Shown here in pieces: positions 1 through 5,712 of a stretch of 8,428 nucleotides of DNA. The position numbers were made by a program, and so were the translations under genes. The notes beneath the pieces are model-generated. The model was given only the letters and a program-made list of their open reading frames with translations. It was not told the origin of the DNA and ran no database searches. The first letter of the stretch is position 1. Each line of letters opens with the position of its first letter. Source of the stretch: Planctomycetota bacterium. GTDB taxonomy: Bacteria > Planctomycetota > UBA1135 > JALUZX01. The stretch is taken from NCBI GenBank assembly GCA_027011425.1, contig JALUZX010000448.1:1-8428 (forward strand), in the 5' to 3' direction.

Positions 1-70
1 GTTGATGGCGGGTTTAGAAAAGATCGCGGATACGGGAGGGAAAAGGAGCGAAGAAGCGGGGGAGGTCTAA
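1..70 (+). CDS. 3' end of an upstream gene (partial, product unknown)
   Basis: An open frame enters from the left edge, read in codons starting at base 2, and ends at TAA (68-70) with the C-terminal residues EEAGEV. Only about 22 codons are visible, so no family can be named. It is supported as a real gene end by position: the stop lies six bases before the ATG of the next gene, and the Shine-Dalgarno site of that gene (GGAGGT, 61-66) is embedded in its last codons. That is the spacing of genes in one operon. The tail is rich in charged residues, which is ordinary for a protein C-terminus. The alternative is that these bases are untranslated leader. Confidence 0.5.
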   Translation, partial: LMAGLEKIADTGGKRSEEAGEV

Positions 71-76
71 TCGCGG

Positions 77-1357
77 ATGGCCGGCGGAGGAAAGGGATAC
101 AAGTGGGTCTTCAAGGCCCGTTTCCGTAAGGGGGCTTTCGGGTGGAGGTCCAGGCCGGCCATCGGCCGGATCCGTGAAGCCGTCTCGGAGATCAAGAAGG
201 CGGCGCGGAAGGACAAGATCCTGGGAGCGGAAGGGGCGGTTCTCTTCCTGGAGCGTCTCTCTCCAAGCCTGGAGCGGGTGGACAGTTCTTCCGGGGCGAT
301 TGGGTCGGCCGTGGACCGGGCCCTGGGGGCCTTGGTTCCCATCATCGGGAAGGCCCCGGCGGAAAGTAGTGTTCGCCGGGATTGGTTGGAGCGGCTCTGG
401 AAGGCCTACCTGGAGGACGACATTCCTTACCTGGAGGGTCTCGCGGATTTCTGGGGGGAGCTTTGCGGTACTGCGGAGACGGCGGGGGAGTGGGCGGACA
501 GGTTCCTTCCCGCTGTGCGGCGGGCCTGGAATGAAGAGCCGAAAGGTTGGCGCTACTGCAAAGAGGCGGTTTGCTGTCTCAGTTGCCTCTATACGGCAGG
601 ACGGTACAAAGAAATTCTCGAGCTTCTCGAGCTGAACGCTTCGAAAAGCTGGTGGCTTCACAAGTACGGCGTCAAGGCCTTGGCGGCACTTGGGCGGAAG
701 GCGGAGGCGATCCGGTATGCGGAGAGCCTGAAAGTTACCGCTCTGGACGAGGCGGACCGGGACCGCGCGTGCGAGGAGATCCTTCTTTCCTCGGGGTTCG
801 TGGAGGAGGCCTACAGGCGCTATGGCCTGGAGGCGGCCCGCTCCTCCACCTACCTTGGTTGGTTCCGCGCGGTGGCGCGCAGGTATCCGGAAAAGGACCC
901 GGAAGTGATCCTGGGGGACCTGGCGGCCTTGACGCCTGGGGACGAGGGGAAATGGTTCGCCGCCGCCAAGTCGGCCGGGCTCTACGACCTGGCTCTCCGG
1001 TTCGCCCGGCGGTCTCCCTGCGATCCCAGGACCCTGGCAAGAGCGGCCAGGGATTTCCGGGAGACCGAGCCCGACTTCGCCATGGAGGCCGGGATCCTCG
1101 CCCTTCTTTGGTTCGAGGAAGGACTTGGATTCGAGGTGGAGGGAAAGGACATCCGGGACGCTTTTCAGTTCACCTTGGAAGCGGCCCGGAGGGCGGGGCG
1201 GGAGGAAGAGGCCCCCCAGCGGATCCGTTCGCTTCTCGAGGCGGCGGGAGCCGGCGGATTGGCGGGAAGGGTTCTTGGGCGTGCCCGGGGGCTTTTGTTG
1301 GAAAAGAGAAGGAGGGATAGCCGGGAAGGTCCGGGCGCGCCCCCCGGCCGCCGGTGA
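77..1357 (+). CDS. Uncharacterised alpha-helical repeat protein (DUF6880-like)
   Basis: A 426-residue soluble protein with no signal peptide or membrane segment. The start is set by GGAGGT at 61-66, ten bases before the ATG. The body is almost all amphipathic helices in pairs (for example around residues 165-186, 196-216, 228-250 and 296-312), the pattern of a TPR-like solenoid, usually a protein-binding scaffold. The N-terminal third carries FLERLSPSLERVDSSSG (57-73), which recalls the family I know as DUF6880; this is from memory and unchecked. A second conserved-looking block is GDEGKWFAAAKSAGLYD (288-304) followed by RRSPCDPRTL (311-320). Four cysteines are clustered at 161, 166, 167 and 170, with no complete metal-site pattern. 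The last ~15 residues are Arg/Gly/Pro-rich and look disordered. It is probably translated with the upstream gene. Its biochemical role is unknown. A partial second copy of its 288-319 region lies at 8323-8417. Confidence 0.88.
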   Translation: MAGGGKGYKWVFKARFRKGAFGWRSRPAIGRIREAVSEIKKAARKDKILGAEGAVLFLERLSPSLERVDSSSGAIGSAVDRALGALVPIIGKAPAESSVRRDWLERLWKAYLEDDIPYLEGLADFWGELCGTAETAGEWADRFLPAVRRAWNEEPKGWRYCKEAVCCLSCLYTAGRYKEILELLELNASKSWWLHKYGVKALAALGRKAEAIRYAESLKVTALDEADRDRACEEILLSSGFVEEAYRRYGLEAARSSTYLGWFRAVARRYPEKDPEVILGDLAALTPGDEGKWFAAAKSAGLYDLALRFARRSPCDPRTLARAARDFRETEPDFAMEAGILALLWFEEGLGFEVEGKDIRDAFQFTLEAARRAGREEEAPQRIRSLLEAAGAGGLAGRVLGRARGLLLEKRRRDSREGPGAPPGRR

Positions 1358-1360
1358 TCC

Positions 1361-1384
1361 GCGGCTTTCAACCGCCGGCGACAT
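1361..1384 (+). repeat. Intergenic direct repeat, copy A
   Basis: A 24-base element starting GCGGCTTTCAACCGCC and ending GACAT. It matches 2771-2794 at 21 of 24 positions by hand alignment. It begins four bases after the stop of the preceding gene and ends ten bases before a candidate -35 box. GCGG and CCGC can pair across a 7-base loop, and the stem is longer in copy B. It could be a protein-binding site, part of a terminator, or a dispersed intergenic repeat; two copies cannot decide between these. Confidence 0.6.
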
Positions 1385-1394
1385 GATCCCCTTC

Positions 1395-1424
1395 TTGTGC
1401 CGCAGGAACCGGCCGCTATACAAT
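1395..1424 (+). promoter_or_regulatory. Candidate sigma-70-type promoter for the nucleoside hydrolase
   Basis: TTGTGC (1395-1400) resembles a -35 box, and TATACAAT (1417-1424) supplies a -10 box as either TATACA with a 16-base spacer or TACAAT with an 18-base spacer. The AT-rich -10 stands out in GC-rich surroundings and lies about 68 bases before the ATG at 1492. This suggests the hydrolase is transcribed independently of the upstream gene. It is a pattern match only. Confidence 0.42.
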
Positions 1425-1491
1425 CCCGCCGGAACTCCTGATTTGGTCGACGACCCGGGTCGCAGCCCGAGAGGAAAGGAGCCCGACTGTC

Positions 1492-2544
1492 ATGTGCCGG
1501 CGTCTGTTGAGAAGGATCGTTTCCTGGGCGTCCGTGATCCAGGGCTTTTGGACCGTCATGTGGGTCTTTCTGCTTGCAGCGGTGGGACTCGGCTCGTGCG
1601 TTTCCTTCGGATCCGGCGGCGGAGCCGCAGCACATAGTTACACACCCAAGCCAATCCCCGTGATCCTGGATACGGACATCGGGACCGACATTGACGATAC
1701 GTGGGCCCTCGCGTTTTTGCTGAAGTGTCCCGAACTCGACGTGAAACTGGTGGTGACCGACAGCGGCAACACGATCTGCAGGGCGAAGATCGTCGCGCGG
1801 TTTCTGGAAGCCGCCGGCCGGACGGACATTCCCGTCGGGATCGGGCTGAAGTTGTCCGACAAGGAAGAACGGCAGGCTCCCTGGGTGAAGAACTACGAAC
1901 TTTCCCGCTATCCGGGGAAGGTTTTCAAAGACGGGGTCCAAGCCCTGATCGACACGATCATGAGGTCACCGCGGCCCGTGACGCTGATCTGCATTGGTCC
2001 CGTTCCGAACATCGAGGCCGCCCTGGAGCGCGAGCCGCGGATTGCGGGCCGCGCCCATTTCGTGGGAATGTTCGCCAGCGTGCGCAAGGGTTACGGAGGC
2101 AAGGGAACCCCCGACGCCGAGTACAACGTGAGGAGGGACGTGGAAGCATGCCGGGCCGCGCTCAACGCCCCCTGGGAGGTGACCCTCACGCCCCTCGACA
2201 CCTGCGGTCTCGTCCAGTTAAAGGGAAAGAAATACGCGGCCCTGCGCGACAGCAAGGATCCAGCGGTTCAAGCGCTCATGGAAAACTACCGCATCTGGTG
2301 CGGCCAAAAGCCCGAGCGGGCGGAAAAGGAAAGCTCCACGCTGTTTGACACGGTTGCCGTGTACCTTGCCTTTTCCAGGGATCTTTGCGTCATGGAAACG
2401 CTGGGCCTTCGGATCGATGACAGGGGATTCACCGTCGTGGATCCCGCGGCGAAGAAGATGAACTGCGCCATGGCCTGGAAGAGCCTTCCGGCCTTCAAGG
2501 ATTTCCTCGTCCGGCGGCTGACGGGAGCAGAAAATAGCCTGTAA
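1492..2544 (+). CDS. Lipoprotein-type inosine-uridine-preferring nucleoside hydrolase family protein
   Basis: A 350-residue member of the nucleoside hydrolase (IUNH) superfamily, whose enzymes use a bound calcium ion to hydrolyse the N-glycosidic bond of ribonucleosides, giving base and ribose. The start has AAGGAG at 1476-1481, ten bases before the ATG. Residues 1-36 are a lipoprotein signal: an arginine-rich n-region, a hydrophobic core (about 18-34) and the lipobox LGSC with the lipidated cysteine at 36, so the enzyme should act at the envelope. The calcium/ribose motif DTDIGTDIDD spans 60-69 (D62, D68 and D69 fit the classical metal aspartates). SGN (91-93), the IGPVPNIEAAL stretch (169-178 region), EYN (210-212) and D286 in SSTLFDTVAV fit the other active-site elements. 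The usual His before the last Asp is Phe285, so base specificity may differ from classical purine or inosine-uridine enzymes. The substrate cannot be fixed from sequence. Direct repeats flank the gene. Confidence 0.9.
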   Translation: MCRRLLRRIVSWASVIQGFWTVMWVFLLAAVGLGSCVSFGSGGGAAAHSYTPKPIPVILDTDIGTDIDDTWALAFLLKCPELDVKLVVTDSGNTICRAKIVARFLEAAGRTDIPVGIGLKLSDKEERQAPWVKNYELSRYPGKVFKDGVQALIDTIMRSPRPVTLICIGPVPNIEAALEREPRIAGRAHFVGMFASVRKGYGGKGTPDAEYNVRRDVEACRAALNAPWEVTLTPLDTCGLVQLKGKKYAALRDSKDPAVQALMENYRIWCGQKPERAEKESSTLFDTVAVYLAFSRDLCVMETLGLRIDDRGFTVVDPAAKKMNCAMAWKSLPAFKDFLVRRLTGAENSL

Positions 2545-2696
2545 GGGCGGCCTAGGGCATTTCGAGGCTCGACCAGGCATCGACCCCGGCCCACTGAAGG
2601 CCAAGGACCCCGGGCCGCCTGAGCCCCCGGAAACAAGTAGCGGGCCAGGTCCTGGAAGAAGACCGGGCTGCGAAATCAAAAGCATCAAAGACCGGC

Positions 2697-2724
2697 TTGA
2701 CGGGAAAATGAAAGTAAGTAGAAA
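2697..2724 (+). promoter_or_regulatory. Candidate promoter upstream of the two large envelope genes
   Basis: TTGACG (2697-2702), a near-perfect -35 box, lies 16 bases before TAGAAA (2719-2724), which matches four of six positions of TATAAT. If used, the transcript would have a leader of about 225 bases that includes repeat copy B, so the repeat would be in the RNA. No other -35/-10 pair in this gap looks better, but the -10 is weak. Confidence 0.28.
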
Positions 2725-2770
2725 AGAACATGAAAGGTTCCCTAAGGCCTGGCCCTAGCAGCGATAATCT

Positions 2771-2794
2771 GCGGTTTTAAACCGCCGTCGACAT
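2771..2794 (+). repeat. Intergenic direct repeat, copy B
   Basis: The second copy of the element at 1361-1384, in the same orientation, with 21 of 24 bases identical. It contains GCGGTTTTAAACCGC (2771-2785), a near-perfect palindrome with seven-base arms around one central base. Two of the three differences from copy A (positions 5 and 9 of the element) fall inside the palindrome, lengthening its arms here. It lies about 160 bases before the next start codon. Confidence 0.6.
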
Positions 2795-2934
2795 AGGGAC
2801 CCACGGGATAGGATTCTCCGGAAAATCGGAAAAGGCAAGAGGCCGTCGAAAGTATTTCAAACACAAGTTGGAAAAATTGGTCTTGAGGGAAAAGCGCCCA
2901 AAAAAAAATTGGAAAAGGATCTAGGCTTCTCAAG

Positions 2935-2956
2935 AGGAGGAAAGGAAATAAGGGAG
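2935..2956 (+). promoter_or_regulatory. Ribosome-binding region that decides the start at 2957
   Basis: A purine-rich stretch carries AGGAGG (2935-2940) followed by AAAGGA (2941-2946, ten bases before ATG 2957) and AGGGAG directly before the ATG. The same frame is open back to a TTG at 2909, but that codon is preceded only by a run of A's, and it would put this Shine-Dalgarno sequence inside the coding region. The ATG at 2957 also places the hydrophobic anchor close to the N-terminus. Confidence 0.6.
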
Positions 2957-5635
2957 ATGGGAAGTAGAGAAAAAACCACCGCCATCCTTTTGGGGGTTAT
3001 GGCGATATTACTCCTTTTCGCAGGGTTCTATTTTTTGATGGTGCATAATGATGTAATTCCCGGGTGGCAAATCCCGGGAGGAGAAGGAGTAAAGGCAGTC
3101 AAAGGAACCCGAGGGGTGGGGGTGGAAAGGAAAAGGAGGACGGCGGGAAATATCCGGAGAAAAAGTATTGGATGGAAGGGAATTGCCTCGCAAAGCGGGT
3201 CTAAAAAGAAAAGAAGAACGAAGAGAATCCTGTTGAGAGGCAGGGTTTTTGAACGAGGGGTAAACCAGCCCTTGGCGAAGGTTCGGGTGCTTGCCAAGCC
3301 GATGGCAACGGCACCAAGGGATTATTTCGTGTGGTCAGCCGGAAAAAATGGCGGAATATTCGACACCAGGAGTGATGAGGGTGGATCCTTTTCTTTGCAA
3401 GTAGTCCCACAGCCATTTCTCACTGTGGGAATTTCAAAAAAAGGGTATTCAAAATGGAGAAAACACCTGGAAGGGTTAGACTTGAAACCGGATGGATGTG
3501 TTGTCGATCTGGGAAAGATTTTCCTTGAAAGGAAAAGAAAGGTTAATTTCAAAGTTGTTGATGAAACCGGTTTGCCTCTCCCGGGGGTCTGCGTTTATCG
3601 ATTTAAGAGCATTATTGACATATCGTTTTCGTCTGCTGGAGGGTTCCAGCCCAAAACCTGCATGCCGATCGACCTGGATTCGCCGGTTGCAATTACCAAT
3701 CTCCAGGGCGAGGCATGCGTATTTTTAAGTAATAAAGGGGAGAGGAACCGCTATTTGCTGTTACACAAAAGGGCTTTCCCGAAAATTGTTAAAGAAAAGG
3801 AAATTGAAGGTGAAGGCGGGGAAATCAAGGTTGTCCGGTTGGTTTCGGGTAAGGGGGCATGGTGTGTTGTCAAGGGACAAGGGGGGATTCGATTCGAAAA
3901 AATCGAGGTTTCAATCACCATTGATGAGCTAGGCGTAGATCTTCGTCGCAAGGTTTGCGAAGGAGCCCGGTCATGGTGGGGGGGCCTTGGGCGCCCAGGG
4001 ATCTCAGGAAGGAGGGTTTCTGTAACCGGATGGTCAAAAATAGGGATATATGAAAAGAGACGGATCATCGATTTTTCAGATGGAAAGACCAAGACCATCT
4101 ATCTGGATTCTCCAACCACGCATCCCATTACTGTAAAGTGGTCCACAATCGACAATGGAAATAGAATCTTTCTTGGGTTGAATTCCTGGGAACCTGAATG
4201 CGGATTTTATCTCAAGGAATCGGTTGGTGTAGATCCCTCGAGGAGAGAGTATTCCTTTTTTGAACCCCCGGGAAAGTACTTTGTATCCGGTTATTCTAAA
4301 AGTTTTGGTTATGGGAAAACTGCGGTTATTCAGCATTCAACGAAAGAGAGTTTTGCTAAACTCCACTTTATTGCCACTAAAGTCAGGAAATTAGTGGTTA
4401 ATGTTGTCGATCTACAGGGAAAGCCTGTTGCAGGATCGGATGTCAGCATTTTCGTTTATCCTGATGAGAATATTTTTCCTCCAAGCCTGAAAACAAAGGT
4501 GCAGAGGTCGGGGCCTTTATCCAAATGGGGATCTTTGTTGTTTCGGTCAGGACTTATCAGGGGAAAAAATCCCTCTGGAAGAAATAGATATGGAGGGTTC
4601 CACTTCGTTCTGTTCAAGAGGACGAATATGGATGGGGTATGTGCCTTCGATCGTTTGCCCCTTTCCCCTATCAAGGTAGAGGCCAGCCATCCTGGGTATT
4701 GCATTGGGAGGGTTTTCCTTGACGAAAAACCCGGCAAGGAAGTGAAGGTTGTTCTAAGGCCTGGATCCAAGCTGGAAATAAAACTTTTCGGTGATGCTGT
4801 GCCACTACTTGCACAAAGTGGTGGGGCAATCGAGTTGGTTGATCCCATGGAAGGAGAAACAATACTAAGGAATTCGATTGGCGTAAGCGGCACCGTTAAT
4901 TTCCAGGGGCTCGAACCGAAATCCTACTTGATAAGGGCGGTTGTGCCTAGATTTACTGAGATTGGGGATGTCTATGTGTTGGGTTCCTTCTCAAATATTT
5001 GGACCCCTTTTCCTTTGTTTGAAGAAAATGTATTTTTGGAAAACGGGAAGGACCTGAATATTTCCAAGGAATTGATGTTGCCTTTGGTGACGCCTGATGT
5101 TCAATTTCATTTCAATGGTAAGTTCTCGGGGAGGTTAAAGATTTGCAATCCCATTGTCGACAGGAGGAAGAGGCGAAAAAAACACAGGCCGGAATATAGC
5201 CTTGATATTTGCAAGAGATCAACATATTCACTCTGCGGTCTACGCCGGGGTCCCTATTTCCTGATTCTCCGCGAATCCTCCGGGAAAGTTTGGCGCAAAT
5301 TTTTCGTTTTTCGACGTTCCGATGGTTTAAAATTTTATCCCGGTCTGAAAAATTGTGTTGACCTTTTAGTCGAAATCGGTAAGGAGTTTGAGGGCCGTAT
5401 TTCTGGAGTGAGGATCTTTCCTGCGAGTCAAAAGTTGGGGCTTATTTATCCCGAATTATCTTTTACTGGGAAGCGGAAGGCGGGTCATGGGTACACCTTT
5501 GGTGGTGTTCCTCCCGGGGAATATGTTCTGGAAGTCCTTTATAACGGTGTTTGGACGCCTCTGCATAAGCATTATTTCATTTCAAAAAAATGTGGAGTTT
5601 TACGCCCAGTTATCCCTTTCAAGGGGGGAAAATAG
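2957..5635 (+). CDS. Membrane-anchored multi-domain protein with carboxypeptidase-regulatory-like repeats
   Basis: From the ATG this is an 892-residue protein of unknown function. Residues 8-29 form one hydrophobic segment with no signal-peptidase site (no AxA), so it looks like an N-terminal anchor with the rest exported. Residues 58-90 are a very basic linker (R58-R61, R67-K69, K83-R90). Several beta-sandwich modules of the carboxypeptidase-regulatory/transthyretin-like kind follow: about 90-192 (ending in KKGYSKW), 194-280 (VVDETGLPLPGVCV), 478-600 (VVDLQGKPVAGSDVSIFV, then HPGYCIG), 603-665 and 811-878 (GGVPPGEYVLEV). The typical signature is GxPxxGxxV followed by a turn and a GY strand. 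A second basic patch lies at 736-744. No catalytic motif is visible. Base composition is lower than in the flanking genes, with many AAA, ATT and TTT codons. It is probably in an operon with the similarly built gene 77 bases downstream. An envelope, surface or adhesive role is plausible but inferred. Confidence 0.8.
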   Translation: MGSREKTTAILLGVMAILLLFAGFYFLMVHNDVIPGWQIPGGEGVKAVKGTRGVGVERKRRTAGNIRRKSIGWKGIASQSGSKKKRRTKRILLRGRVFERGVNQPLAKVRVLAKPMATAPRDYFVWSAGKNGGIFDTRSDEGGSFSLQVVPQPFLTVGISKKGYSKWRKHLEGLDLKPDGCVVDLGKIFLERKRKVNFKVVDETGLPLPGVCVYRFKSIIDISFSSAGGFQPKTCMPIDLDSPVAITNLQGEACVFLSNKGERNRYLLLHKRAFPKIVKEKEIEGEGGEIKVVRLVSGKGAWCVVKGQGGIRFEKIEVSITIDELGVDLRRKVCEGARSWWGGLGRPGISGRRVSVTGWSKIGIYEKRRIIDFSDGKTKTIYLDSPTTHPITVKWSTIDNGNRIFLGLNSWEPECGFYLKESVGVDPSRREYSFFEPPGKYFVSGYSKSFGYGKTAVIQHSTKESFAKLHFIATKVRKLVVNVVDLQGKPVAGSDVSIFVYPDENIFPPSLKTKVQRSGPLSKWGSLLFRSGLIRGKNPSGRNRYGGFHFVLFKRTNMDGVCAFDRLPLSPIKVEASHPGYCIGRVFLDEKPGKEVKVVLRPGSKLEIKLFGDAVPLLAQSGGAIELVDPMEGETILRNSIGVSGTVNFQGLEPKSYLIRAVVPRFTEIGDVYVLGSFSNIWTPFPLFEENVFLENGKDLNISKELMLPLVTPDVQFHFNGKFSGRLKICNPIVDRRKRRKKHRPEYSLDICKRSTYSLCGLRRGPYFLILRESSGKVWRKFFVFRRSDGLKFYPGLKNCVDLLVEIGKEFEGRISGVRIFPASQKLGLIYPELSFTGKRKAGHGYTFGGVPPGEYVLEVLYNGVWTPLHKHYFISKKCGVLRPVIPFKGGK

Positions 5636-5712
5636 AAGGTTGAATTTGGACCGTAAGCCAACATTTTTCTTTACCATATGGGTGTCATGGAAGAACCGGG
5701 AAATTAATAATA

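Larger units (their letters stand above)
2545..2934. other. Gene-free intergenic region with no convincing coding sequence
   Basis: Between the hydrolase stop and the ribosome-binding region of the next gene I see no open frame with coding character on either strand. The first ~100 bases are GC-rich and include a possible 6-bp stem (CGGCCC at 2587-2592 with GGGCCG at 2612-2617, 19-base loop). No T-run follows it, so it is not a clear intrinsic terminator. The middle holds a possible promoter (2697-2724) and repeat copy B (2771-2794). The last part turns A-rich and includes a run of nine A's around 2900-2908. The composition change begins here, ahead of the low-GC gene downstream. Confidence 0.6.

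Noticed and set aside
14..1423. Long minus-strand open frame of 469 residues opposite the helical-repeat gene
   Set aside because: It is Pro/Arg/Gly-rich without a recognisable domain and mirrors the high-GC codon pattern of the plus-strand gene, which has a good ribosome site and recognisable family blocks. It is a shadow frame.
1165..1941. Minus-strand frame of 258 residues spanning the intergenic gap and the hydrolase 5' end
   Set aside because: It crosses the promoter region and overlaps the lipoprotein signal and metal motif of the hydrolase. Its composition is non-protein-like.
2587..2630. Possible terminator hairpins after the hydrolase
   Set aside because: The stems are 5-6 bp with long loops in GC-rich sequence and no T-run, which is expected by chance at this composition.
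1361..2794. Integron cassette or CRISPR interpretation of the direct repeats
   Set aside because: There are only two copies 1.4 kb apart, no attC core motif, no spacer array, and no integrase or cas gene in the window.
2909..2956. TTG start at 2909 for the first large envelope gene
   Set aside because: It is preceded by a run of A's with no Shine-Dalgarno, while a strong purine-rich site lies just before ATG 2957.
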